Positions 22,833 to 32,590 of a DNA stretch of 64,000 nt are shown one piece after another. Source of the stretch: Dromiciops gliroides (Eukaryota > Chordata > Mammalia > Microbiotheria > Microbiotheriidae); NCBI RefSeq assembly GCF_019393635.1, contig NC_057867.1:310121-374120 (forward strand), written 5' to 3'. A program made the translations under genes and the position numbers. Numbering within the stretch: position 1 is the first letter of the stretch; each line of letters starts with the position of its first letter. Under the pieces are notes generated by a model. The model saw only the letters and a program-made list of their open reading frames with translations, was not told the origin of the DNA and ran no database searches.

Positions 22833-23249
22833 CAAGAAATAGAGTAGTGGTTCAGTGGAATAGATTTCACACACAAGACATTGTAGTAAATGACTATAGT
22901 AATCTACTCTCTAATAAACCCAAAGGCTCCAGCTTCTGGGTTAAGAACTCACTATTTGACAAAAACTTCTGGGAAAACTGGAGAATAGAATAGCAGAGAT
23001 TAGACATAGGCCAACGTTGCATACCATATACCAAGACAAGGTATAAATGGGTACGTGATTTAGACATAAAGGGTACCAGAAGCAAAATGGGAGAGCAAGA
23101 ACTAGTTTACCTCTCAGATATATAAAGAAAGGATGAAGTTATGAGCACAGAAGAGATAGAGAACATTATGAAATACATAATGGATAATTTTTATTTAAAA
23201 GGTTTTGCACAAACAAAACCAAGACAACCAAGATTAGAAGTAAAGCAGA

Positions 23250-23362
23250 TACTGGCCCTGGAGTCAAGAGGACCTGAGTTCAAATACGGCCTCAGACACT
23301 TGACACTTACTAGCTGTGTGACCCTGGGCAAGTCACTTAACCCCCATTGCCTGAAAAAAAAA
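23250..23362 (+). mobile_element. WSINE1, 5'-truncated
   Basis: Starts at TACTGGCCCTGG. TSD AGAAGTAAAGCAGA on both sides, inside L1. Confidence 0.92.
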
Positions 23363-24437
23363 GAAGTAAAGCAGAAACCTGGGAAATCATCTTTACATAT
23401 AGTGTTTCAGATGAAGGCCTTGTTTCTGAAATATAGAGAGAACTGATTCAAATTGATAAGCATACAAGTCATTTCCCCAATTGAGAAATGGTCAAAGGAT
23501 ATGAAGAGGTAGCTTTCAGATGAACAAATTAAAGCAATCTATAGTCACCTGAAGAAATGTTCTATATCAATACAGATTGGAGAAATGCAAATAAAAGCAA
23601 CTCTGGGCTACCATGTCACACCTATAAGATTGGCTCATATGACACAAAAAGAAAATAAGTGACGGAGAACATGTGAGAAAATTGGAACACTAATGTGTTG
23701 CTGGTGGAATTGTGACCTCCTGATCCAACCATTCTGGAGAACAATTTGGAACTGCCCAAAAGGCTATAAAATGGGGCCTACCATCTGATCCAGCAATAAC
23801 ACTGCTAAGTCTGTATCCCAAAGAGATCTTCAAAATGGAAAAGGAGCCACATGTAAAAATATTTCTAACGGCTCTTTTTATGGTGGCAAAAAATTGGCCA
23901 TTGAGGGAATATCTATCCGTTGGGGAATGGCTAAGCAAGTGGAGGTATATCAAGGTCATGGAATATAACATTGTTCTGTAGGAAACTAGGCAGATTTCAG
24001 AAACACCTGGAAAACCTTTGATGAACTGATACTGAATGAAATGAGCAGAACCAAGAGAACATTGTACACAGTGATATAATGTGATAACCAACTAAAACAG
24101 ACTTAGCTCTTCTCAGCAATAGAATGATCAAAGCCAATTCCAAAAATTCTATCCACAACCGAATGCAGGTCAAAACATACTGTTTTTGCTTTTTGGATTT
24201 TTTTTTCTTTCTCATGGTTTTCCCCTTTTGTTCTGATTCTTCTTTCACAACATGACTAATGTTTAAACTTGTTTAACATGGTCGTGTATTTAGAACCTGT
24301 ACCAGATCGCTTGCTGTCTTTAGGAGAGGCTAGGGGAGGGAGGGAGGGAGGAAAATTTGGAACTCAAAATCTTATAACATGAATGTTGACAATATCTTTA
24401 CGTGTTGTTGGAAAAAATAAAATACTATTAAATAAAA

Positions 24438-25244
24438 AATAGATATTTCTGCCACGGAAGCCTCTTCTAACAACCTGGCACAAGAGAGACACTGTCCAAA
24501 GGAAGCCTGCTCCTGACCATAGGGGCTGCAAGGCCAAAACATTGATTGTATGTTAGAATCAGAGAGAAGAAAAATCATAACAAGAAGTATATACATGAAA
24601 GAGTTGGGAGAATCGGGAACACCATTCCTAGGCTCAAAAAAGTTGAGGAAGACCAGACTTGATGATCAGCAAAAACTGAGTTGGCCACTTCCTTGTTGAT
24701 TCGATTTTAATTCAAATTGCTTTAGAACATAAACAGTGGTTGATCACCTTCTGAATGTTCAGCATAATGGTAGGCTGTGCAGAGGAACAAGAAAGAGGTA
24801 GGGTGTAGATTGGGGGGGGGGGCAGCAGCCCTGGGGCAAGTTCCAGAACTAGATAGGCTGCTCTGTTCTCCTTCATATTTCCCCTCATTTCCTTTGAATC
24901 AGGAAGTATTGTTCCACAAAATTAGACACCCCCTCTGGATAATAACATAGAATATATGAACATGGATTTGTGGGGTTCAGAAAGTTGGAAGTGGGGATTG
25001 GCAACAGAGTTATGTACTCAAGCACTTAGCACACTTCTTTGCACATATTAATTGCTTAACAGATGCCTTTTCATTCATTAACCCAATAATGGCTGGGAGG
25101 ACAGAGCTCCCCTTGAATAGATGAAGGGTTTGGGGCTAAGTAATCAAGAGCCTCCACCAATTTCTCCTTGGAAAGAATCTACAGGAAGTGTCAAAAACAC
25201 CATGAAAATGCAAGTATGATGAGAACTTGAGAGGATGGGGTCCA
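24438..25244. other. Unique stretch, no gene assigned
   Basis: No recognised feature. A short poly(G) run lies near 24813. Confidence 0.4.
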
Positions 25245-25398
25245 GGGGGCAGCTAGGTGGTGCAGTAGATAGAGCACCGGCTCTGAATCCAGGAGTACCT
25301 GAGTTCAAATCCAGACTTAGACACTTGGCACTCACTAGCTGTGTGACCTCGGGCAAGTCACTTAACCCCCATTGCCCCACAAAACAATAAATAAAAAA
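25245..25398 (+). mobile_element. WSINE1 copy
   Basis: Full length. GATGGGGTCC / GATGGAGTCG flank it. Confidence 0.92.
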
Positions 25399-25729
25399 GA
25401 AGATGGAGTCGCCATGGCAACAGAGAGCTGTGGCTATTTTGCAGATTAGAGGAATAGTGCCTGGTAACTGTCCTTCAGGACATGCTCTCATTGCTTGAGG
25501 AGGTTTCTCAACTGTTTCAGACAGTGGTGGCAGTTCCTTTCAAAGGCAATTGAGGGAGAAATGGGGGGCAGCATGTCCCAGACAAGTCAATCCATCACTA
25601 CCACCTTGTCCAGCATCTCCCCACAGACCCAGACGGAGACCGACCTGTGCCCTGAACCCAGAGCCTTGGAAAGAACAGCCCCGCCAAGCCACCAGACCTG
25701 CTTCTAGTCTATTGGCATTGGAAGTTCAT
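25399..25729. other. Unique stretch
   Basis: A 124-codon frame (25550-25924) continues into an L2 tail and has no domain. Confidence 0.35.
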
Positions 25730-26170
25730 CCCAACCTGCCCCCCATTTCTGCATCTGTCATACACCCTACACTCCCCCCCCCACATAGTCTAGGCTCCAG
25801 TGACACCCTCCTCCTTGCTGCTGTTGCACACGACGCTCCACCTCCCAACTCTGCCCATTTTCTCAGGGTGTCCCTCTTGCCTGCAGGGTGCTCCCACCTC
25901 ATCTCGGCCTTCTGCTTTCCCTGACTTCTTTCAGGTCCCACTGACAATCCCACCTTCTACAGGAAGCCTTTCCCAGATCTCCTTAGCTCCTGGGCCTTTG
26001 TTCTCTAGCTTATTTCCTATTCATCCTGTATGTGGTTTGTTTGTACTTCAGCTGTTTGTATGTTCCCTCCCCATGAGACTGTGAGGTCCTTGAGAAAAGG
26101 GATTGTCTGGCTTTGCTTTGCTTTGTGCCTGGCACTCAGTAGGGATTTTGTCAATGCTTATTGACTGAAA
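25730..26170 (+). mobile_element. L2/CR1-type LINE 3' end
   Basis: ACAGGAAGCCTTTCCCAGAT, then GTGAGGTCCTTGAGAAAAGG, then GGCACTCAGTAGGGATTTTG and a TTATTGACTGA end: the standard L2 3' UTR order. Confidence 0.8.
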
Positions 26171-26269
26171 ACTTAAACACCATAGTATTCTTCATCCTCA
26201 GATGGCATGAATTTCAGCCTCTTTATCATACAGTCCATCCTATCTCCTCCCCAGCTTATTAAGGTCTTC

Positions 26270-26416
26270 CTTTTTTTTTTTATGGGGCAATGAGGGTTAA
26301 GTGACTTGCCCAAGGTCACACAGCTAGTTAAGTGTCAAGTGTCTGAGGCTGGATTTGAACTCAGGTGCCCCTGAATCCAAGGCCAGTGCTTTATCCACTG
26401 TGCCACCTAGCTGCCC
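26270..26416 (-). mobile_element. WSINE1 copy
   Basis: TSD TATTAAGGTCTTCCT / TATTAAGGTCTTTCT. Confidence 0.93.
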
Positions 26417-26819
26417 TATTAAGGTCTTTCTTCTTGCACACCCCTTCTCTTACTCGACTCCCCCATCCCACACTGGTACTACCAGGTGTAGCTGCTACTC
26501 CACCAAGGGCACCTAACACTAGTTGAAGAACACTCACTCCTGTGTTTCCCCTTCACAATCAGCCAGTAGTCTTCCTTTCTAGCCAAGGCATTGAAATGGC
26601 ACAGTAAGAACACTAGTCACAAAGCAGTTACCCAAAGCCATGGATATGCCCTGGAGCACCTGAAGCCTCATTGCCTTTCTATGTGAAATGTTTCTTCTAG
26701 TTCTGAAAGGCCTTCTCTTTTGCCTTCCAGTGTTCCTGGTTTTGCCCCCTTGCATCCTTCAGTGCAGACTGTTTGAAGGCTAACCTGGGCACACTATTAC
26801 CACAGAAGGAAGCATAATC
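26417..26819. other. Unique stretch
   Basis: No recognised feature. Confidence 0.35.
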
Positions 26820-27035
26820 TTCCAGTCAACCATTAGTAAGTGCCTGCTATGTGCCAGGAACTGTGCTAACCTCTTTTACAAATATTATCTCACTTGATCC
26901 TCACAACAACCCTGTGAGGCACATGATAGTCTCCCCCATTTCACAACAGGGATGCACAGGTGAAGCCACTTGTTCAGTATCACACAGCTAGCAAGTTCCT
27001 GGTGTCTGCCTGACTCCAGGTCCAGTGCTCCAGAG
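26820..27035 (-). mobile_element. MIR, near full length
   Basis: Complete antisense MIR order: GTGCCTGCTATGTGCCAGG, ACTTGATCCTCACAACAACC, CCCATTTCACAAC, CACACAGCTAGCAAG, GACTCCAGGTCCAG. Its quality is good for so old a family. Confidence 0.9.
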
Positions 27036-27392
27036 GTGTATTGAAGTCTCTTGTCGCTGCTCTGTTACTGTCTGTGTCTTCTGCTAGGTCAGTTCATGTT
27101 TCCTTTACGAATTGGGATGTCAAGGCATTCGGAGTATAAACATTTGTTATCACTGCTATCTGCCTACTGTTTATGGTTGCTTACAGTCTAATGTAGTTTT
27201 TTATTTGCATTTTGTGATTGTTTGAATATCTGCTCTTGCTTTATCAGATATCATGATTTCACTGTCTACTGTTTTGGAATCACGTAATGAATCATATATT
27301 GGGTTTTTTCCCTCGGTCTCCCCAGGTTTATTTCATGGACGTCTTTGTATTTCAGATGTGTTTTCTTTCGTTTGTTTTTTTGTTTTTGTTTG
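27036..27392. other. Stretch resembling diverged L1
   Basis: AT-rich; GCATTTTGTGATTGTTTG and TGCTCTTGCTTTATCAGATA suggest diverged antisense L1, but without a firm anchor. Confidence 0.35.
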
Positions 27393-27537
27393 TTTTTTAG
27401 TGAGCCAGTTGGGGTTAAGTGACTTGCCCAGGGTCACACAGCTGCTAGTAAGTGTTAAGTGTCTGAGGCTGGATTTGAACTCAGGTACCCCTGACTCCAG
27501 GGCCGGTGCTCTATCTACTGGGCCACCTAGCTGCCCC
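27393..27537 (-). mobile_element. WSINE1 copy
   Basis: Full length with a T/G-rich tail side. A small CTG insertion duplicates CTG in the CORE at about 27441-27446. Confidence 0.92.
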
Positions 27538-27619
27538 TGAATGTGTTTTGTTTTTTTTAATGACATATTTTGTTTTCTTCTCCAATCTGTCCCTCTTTCT
27601 CGCTCTGTTTCCATTTGTC

Positions 27620-27795
27620 TCTCCTATCATACCCTAAGTTCCTGCAGTAGACTGTAAGATTCCCCATTAGACTGAAAGATCCTCCTTTCGATTGAAATCT
27701 CCTTGAGGGAAGGGCATGTCTTTTGCCTCTTTTTGTATCTCCTGCAGTGAACTCAAGGCCTAGCACATAGATGGTACTGAATAAACATTTGGTTT
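27620..27795 (+). mobile_element. L2/CR1-type LINE 3' end
   Basis: ATCTCCTTGAGGGAAGGGCA, CCTAGCACATAGATGGTACT, GAATAAACATTTGG. Confidence 0.75.
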
Positions 27796-28605
27796 GGGAT
27801 TGATAATATTAGGGGGATTTCAAGTTATCATTTCCCCCCCTCTTTGGCTCTAGACTCAGTACTATGTTCCTTCAGTTACTTTAGAGTATTTGTTTTCAAA
27901 TGGCCCTGTTCCCAATGGCTCTTTTCACCTCACCCCTGATCACTTCCTCCTATTATCCCTTTCTCCTGGAGGTTTTGCTTATTTCCTTTTTTGTCCTTCA
28001 TTTCTGGTTATGTAATCTTCCCCCATTTCGTCCCTCTCCGTTGATCCAGTAGCTTGTCCCTCCAACTAAAAATACAGGGCATGCCTGCTTCCCTCTTCCT
28101 CTTAACTTCTTCCCTCCAGCTCCTCACCAGTCCTGAAGGCTCTTTACTCCCTTGGCCATCTTTTCCAATCCTCAGGTTGATCCATCATCTCACACTCGGC
28201 TGTATTCCCTTTTCATTCACCATCCCGTTTCTTTTCCCAGAAATATTACTGATTCACTGACAGGCTGGGCACGACCAGCATCTGTCCATTGCTTGTAGAG
28301 CTCGGCGTTTCTCAGTTTAGTTATTAAAGTTAAACACTCTGTTTCTTGGCAATTCCCCCCCACCCCCACCCCCAGTTTTATTTCTTTTGGGAAGGTGACT
28401 TTTGCATTTTTTCAATTGGTATTTCATTTTCTGTTTTGGAAAGTCTGGACAGTTTACTTGGTGATTTCCTGCATTGTAGTGCTAAGGTGTTTGGTCCCAT
28501 TCTGTTCCTCTGGGAGACCTCTTCTCCTCAGTCTCTATGCATCCTGTCTTCAAGATGTGTTTCGTCAGTAGTGAGCATATTTTTCTTTAAAAGTCATTGG
28601 TTTTT
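27796..28605. other. Unclassified stretch
   Basis: Pyrimidine-rich. Parts look like diverged antisense L1 (inter-ORF type). No gene. A 173-codon frame at 28346-28867 runs into a WSINE1. Confidence 0.4.
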
Positions 28606-28746
28606 GGGGCAGCTAGATGGCGCAGTGGATAGAGCACCGGCCCTGGATTCAGGAGTACCTGAGTTCAAATCCGGCCTCAGACACTTGACACTTACTATCT
28701 GTGTGACCCTGGGCAAGTCACTTAACCCTCATTGCCCTGCAAAAAA
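28606..28746 (+). mobile_element. WSINE1 copy
   Basis: Full length, ending in a short A/TA tail. Confidence 0.92.
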
Positions 28747-28864
28747 TATATATATATATTATTGGGCATATCTTGTGGTTCTCTGGGATCTCTGGGGAAG
28801 GAAAGGGATATGTAGGATACATAGTGCACCATGCAACCTCCCCCCAAAAAACCCAAGAAAAACT

Positions 28865-30165
28865 TAATTTTTTAAAAAGAAAGAAATTATAAGATATTTC
28901 ATAGAAAAAAATCAGTGATATGGAAAATGATTAAGGCATAAACATTTAAGAGTTTAATATACTATAATTCATACCTATTCTATTCCATTGATCCACTACT
29001 CTACTTCTTAGCCAGAATGAAATTGTTTTTATAATTACTGCTTTATAAAATGGTTTGAGATCTGGTATGGCTGGACTACCTTGTCTTGCCCTTTCATGGA
29101 TTCCTTTGATATCTTCAGCTTTTGTTCTTCCAGATGGATTTTGTTATTATCTTTTTTAGACGTATAAAATAATTTTTGATAGTTTGAGTTGTATGGCACT
29201 GAATGCATAGTTGAATTTAGTTGGTATTGTCATTTTTGCTATATTATATTGTCTCAGCTGACACAAGAGAAATTAATCTTTTCCACTTGTTGAGATCTGA
29301 TTTTATTTATGTGAGAAGTATTCTATGCCTGTGTCTGAATAATTCCTGGGTTTGCCTTGACAGATAGACTCCCAGGTCCTTTATGTCATATCGGAATCAA
29401 TTGTTTTTAAAGGTTTGGTAGAATTCACTTGTGAATCCGTCTGGTGTGGGGGATTTTTTTCTTAGGAAGTTCACTGATCCCTTGTTCAATTTCTTTTACT
29501 AAGATTGGGTTATTTAAGTATTTTCCCCTCTTCTATTAATCTGGATGATTTATATTTTGTAGGTTTCTGTCCATTTATTTTAAATTGCCAAAGTTCTTGG
29601 CATATAATTGGGGCAAATAGTTCCTAACAATTGCCTTAATTTTTGATACTGCTAATTTGCTTTTCTTCTTTGCATTTTTGCATCAAATGGAGAAATTCCT
29701 TATCTATTTTATTTTTTTCATACAACCAGCTTCTAGTTATATTGATTAGCTCAATGGTTTTCTTGCTTACAAGTATTGCCCTCTTCTCTAATTTTCAGGG
29801 TTTCCACTTTGGTGATGGAGGATTTTTAATTAATTCATTTTCAAGATATTTTAGTTGCATGCCCAATTCATTAATGTGCTTTTCTCTCTCTTATTGATAT
29901 CAGTACTTAGAAATATAAATATGATGTACCATATAAAAACAATGAAAACTTATTCTTATAAAATGAAAGAAATCATATCTTATAGAAAAAAACAAGTGAT
30001 ATGGAAAAAGAAGTAAGGGGTAAACATTTAAGAATTATTGGACAACCTAAAAGCCATGCCATAGCAAAGAGCCTTGATATGATGTATCCGGAAATCAAAC
30101 AAGAACTATTTTGTGACCTCTTAGAACCAGAAAGCAAAGAGGAAAAGGAAAGGATGGGAGTGGGA
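28865..30165. mobile_element. Rearranged L1: two sense ORF1 pieces flanking antisense ORF2
   Basis: At 28870-28960 and again at 29940-30165 the plus strand reads as L1 ORF1 (ISDMEN-like, then LRIIGQPKSHAIAKSLDMM). Between them (28960-29925) the plus strand is antisense L1 ORF2 (TTAGCCAGAATGAAATTGTT and CTTCCAGATGGATTTTGTTA blocks). The two ORF1 pieces are alternative copies of the same segment. This could be two L1 insertions or one rearranged by inversion. All frames are broken. Confidence 0.65.
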
Positions 30166-30199
30166 TGGGAAATACACCCACCGACCCCATACTGGAGAC

Positions 30200-30450
30200 T
30201 CCAGGAGAAGGGAGGTGAAAGCACTGATTTTATTTCTTTCGGAAGAAAGGTGCACCACACTCACTGGGGCAGCCAGGAGGGGGTGCCACACAGAGATAGA
30301 AAACCAAGCCAGTTTTATACCCTTTACAGACGTCTATGTTAAGCAGGATGTGGTAATTAGGCTGAAAGTATATGTTCAGCAATAAATCTTTCTCCTAGGT
30401 CAGAGTGCTCGAACCTTAGGGGTCCAGCCATAGGTTATTTTTGCAACTTA
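30200..30450 (-). mobile_element. Possible LTR fragment, fossil
   Basis: On the minus strand there is a TATAAAAC box (near 30311-30318) followed by AATAAAATC (near 30226), at normal LTR spacing. No paired copy in this window, so the call is tentative. Confidence 0.35.
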
Positions 30451-30583
30451 TCCTAAATTTCCTGTTTCAGCCAACGTTCTGTCATGTCTGCATAATGTCT
30501 TTGTGCAGACCCTATGAGGCGACTTTCAAGCTGACATGCCTCTATTTAGCAGGGGGATAGTAGCTTCCTGTTCTTTTCCAGCT

Positions 30584-30616
<33 letters not shown>

Positions 30617-31019
30617 GAGGGGGGCTTCTAGACCTTGAGATTAGATCACTAGGCTGAGAGGGGCATTTCCCTCTCAGATCTCTAGTTCACCCCCAGAAAG
30701 AAACCCCCCCCAAATGAAAACTGCCATCAACATTAGAGCCACAAGTCCAAGTTTATAGGTCACAGAAAAAAAACCATTTCCTGCAGTCTCAAAAGAAAGA
30801 ATTCAAGTAGCAAAGAACCACAGTCAGGAATACACAGGATTTTGAGAAATGCTCCTAAAGGAGGCAAAAATAAAGGCTGTCCTATATGTGTTACAGTATT
30901 ACCCTGCTTGCTCACATGCGAGCTTAAGGTCGTTTGCCTTTCTTTGTGGAGAATTAAAGGCTAAATCCTGATGCCTCCTGGGACAACCACGGTGTGGTGA
31001 CTAAAGCTGCTCTGGAAAG
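30451..31019. other. Unclassified stretch with a GACA microsatellite
   Basis: A GAGA/GACA run at 30586-30620. No gene seen. Confidence 0.4.
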
Positions 31020-31170
31020 AACCTTGGCTTTTATTGGTTGTGGCTGTTATGGAATCAGAGGACCCGGGTTCAAATGCTGCCTCTGATGCTGAGTACCTGT
31101 GAGACCCCAGGCAACAACTTAACCTTGTTAGGCCTCAGTCTCTTCTCACCTGGCTAGGAGCTGATCAGGG
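31020..31170 (+). mobile_element. MIR/CORE-SINE remnant
   Basis: GGGTTCAAATGCTGCCTCTG, a GTGAGACCCCAGGCAACAAC CORE remnant and CCTCAGTCTCTTCTCACCTG. Confidence 0.6.
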
Positions 31171-31716
31171 AGGTCACCAGAGTGCCTGGGATGATGTCTG
31201 TTCCCTTCCCTGATGCATGTCTCATGGCAGCAGCTACTTGCTTTATCTTGCTCCTTGTGCACACTGTTCTGCAGTCAGCATCTACATTTCTCTTTCTCTG
31301 GCTCTGGCTCTGCCTGTGTCTGCCTCTTTCTGTCTGTCATGGTTTTGTTCCCTGTCTCTCAGGATATGCCCTTTCTATGCCTGTGTGTGTATGTGTGCAT
31401 GGGTGGGTACCTCCCGATGTTTTGTAGGCCCTGGTGATTTAGACCTGCACCCAGCTGGCAGTCCAGAACAAAGCTGGGAAGAAGCCCTCCCCTCCTCCCG
31501 GCCCAGGGATCCTAATGGAGGCTGGATAAGGATGTGACCTGAAGGCCAACAACTCAGCATTGCAGGTATCCTTGGCAACAGCCAGTTACCATGGCAACCA
31601 GTGATTAGAGCTAGCTGCTGCTGCCTTGCTAGAGGAACCTTTTTGTCCCTAGAGACATTTTATTCCAACAAAGGTGGGTGGCTAACTTGATGTGGATTTC
31701 CATGTGAAAAGGTGTG
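31171..31716. other. Unique stretch bordering the palindrome
   Basis: Overlapping short frames (for example 31217-31537) without a domain. It is the left flank into which the palindromic element inserted. Confidence 0.4.
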
Positions 31717-31720
31717 AGAC
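31717..31720. repeat. Target-site duplication AGAC (left)
   Basis: AGAC stands directly before the TGTAACG end and recurs at 32953-32956 directly after the CGTTACA end. The length fits retroviral integrase. Confidence 0.8.
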
Positions 31721-32082
31721 TGTAACGATTGGAATAACGCCACCTGCTGGATACTTACTGTAGAAGAGTTCTGCCCATGAAGCGAAGGTCTTTGAGAGCA
31801 AGACCAGGAATCAGGAAGTGACGCGGGCTAGTGGGAGGAGGAAGGAAGAGACTGGCGCTCGGTCTCGCACGCTCTTTTTCCTCTGGACTCTGGCGGAGAA
31901 GGGAGCTAGAAATGCGCTCTCCCTTTAATAGATAGAAATCTAGGCCTTTCTCTCTCTCTTTACCAAATTCTTATTCTCCTTAATAAATGCTTAAAAGTCT
32001 AACTCTTGCTAAAGTTTATAATTTATTGGCGACCACTCATTAGATATTTTAGACAGTTTAGCTAGAATTTTAGCCCTTAACA
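31721..32082 (+). mobile_element. Left LTR of the palindromic element
   Basis: Starts TGTAACG and ends CCCTTAACA, and has an AATAAA signal at 31982-31987. Sense is left to right, pointing at the GC-rich centre. A CTCF-type core lies 17 bp inside the U3 end. Confidence 0.85.
31738..31750 (-). promoter_or_regulatory. CTCF-type core motif (left arm)
   Basis: The minus strand reads CCAGCAGGTGGCG, which fits the CTCF core consensus at every position. Whether it is bound is not known. Confidence 0.6.
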
Positions 32083-32084
32083 GA

Positions 32085-32122
32085 TGGTAACCACGAAGGG
32101 ATTCAAACCCTCAATCTTCTGA
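32085..32122 (+). promoter_or_regulatory. Primer-binding site, tRNA-Arg(UCG), 38 nt match
   Basis: TGGTAACCACGAAGGG and the following bases are complementary to the 3' part of vertebrate tRNA-Arg(UCG) as I recall it, through acceptor, T arm, variable loop and the 3' side of the anticodon stem. One position differs, in the T loop (a CpG in the tRNA gene). Similarity stops exactly at the anticodon loop. A standard retroviral primer site is 18 nt. The mirror copy is at 32551-32588. Confidence 0.8.
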
Positions 32123-32263
32123 GTTGACCTCATCACTGCTTATACTCATCTTTATTCCCACTTAAACCATGAGGTCACAACACAGGATATAACCCATTGG
32201 CAGTACATTGATGTGGGGAAGCTCAACTTATTTGGTACTTCCAATCACATGGAGTTGATACTG
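32123..32263 (+). other. Leader-like segment of the left arm
   Basis: 141 bp without a recognised motif in this direction. On the opposite strand it has an AATAAA (32152-32157). It could be the viral leader, or captured host sequence. Confidence 0.5.
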
Positions 32264-32409
32264 CCGAGGCCGCTCCCGCCCGGGCTGCGTGGTCCGACGA
32301 GGCGCCTGAGGCCGGCCGGCCGGGGGCACTTGCTGGGCCTCCACTGCGGGCGGGAGGGGCGGCCGAGCTCCGGCCCAGCCCGGCCCAGCCCAGCCCCGGG
32401 GAGCGGCGC
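32264..32409. other. GC-rich centre of the palindrome
   Basis: 146 bp, very rich in G and C with many CpG sites and CCCAGCCCGG-type repeats. It is not palindromic as a whole, though GGCCGGCCGG is locally self-complementary. It resembles a CpG-island fragment more than retroviral sequence. Origin unknown. Confidence 0.6.
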
Positions 32410-32515
32410 CAGTATCAACTCCATGTGATTGGAAGTACCAAATAAGTTGAGCTTCCCCACATCAATGTACTGCCAATGGGTTATATCCTGTGTTGTGACC
32501 TCATGGTTTAAGTGG

Positions 32516-32521
32516 GAATAA
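32516..32521 (+). promoter_or_regulatory. AATAAA downstream of the palindrome centre
   Basis: A transcript started in the left LTR would meet this poly(A) signal about 106 bp after the GC-rich centre. The mirror signal serves the opposite direction. Function is inferred. Confidence 0.4.
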
Positions 32522-32550
32522 AGATGAGTATAAGCAGTGATGAGGTCAAC

Positions 32551-32588
32551 TCAGAAGATTGAGGGTTTGAATCCCTTCGTGGTTACCA
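32551..32588 (-). promoter_or_regulatory. Primer-binding site of the right arm
   Basis: Exact mirror of 32085-32122. On the plus strand this reads as the 3' half of a tRNA-Arg ending in CCA, including the same T-loop difference. Confidence 0.8.
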
Positions 32589-32590
32589 TC

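Larger units (their letters stand above)
22301..22833 (+). mobile_element. Second marsupial SINE type, inserted in L1
   Basis: Begins TTGTTGTTGTTGCTGTTG, then TTTGTTCATGAAGAAGTCC, TAGGATTTAAGTGAGAGGGC, CCATCTGGGTCCAGTGGC. I recognise this block order from a common marsupial SINE but cannot name it safely. It carries a WSINE1 (22376-22525), a TATG microsatellite (22626-22692) and an older CORE-SINE piece (22714-22832). The 11 bp L1 duplication flanks the whole composite. Confidence 0.7.
22261..24437 (+). mobile_element. L1 LINE, ORF2 3' part and 3' UTR, interrupted
   Basis: Starts at ATCAAAACTATTTGGTCCTG and resumes at 22834 after an insertion with AAGAAATTGAG / AAGAAATAGAG on either side. 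It then follows the same order as the younger L1 at 40640-42245 (KNSLFDKNFWENW-like, then CCNxC-type zinc-knuckle region, then 3' UTR). It ends in an AATAAAATACTATTAAATAA tail near 24437. Many stops and frameshifts; older than the L1s at 38.9 and 50.2 kb. Confidence 0.85.

Noticed and set aside
32213-32460. Mirror-image 71-codon frames across the palindrome centre as a coding gene
   Set aside because: Both begin at non-ATG codons and exist only because the arms are inverted copies; no domain is seen.
32551-32588. tRNA-Arg gene on the plus strand
   Set aside because: Only the 3' half is present, beside an LTR, in the position of a primer site. No 5' half or A box.
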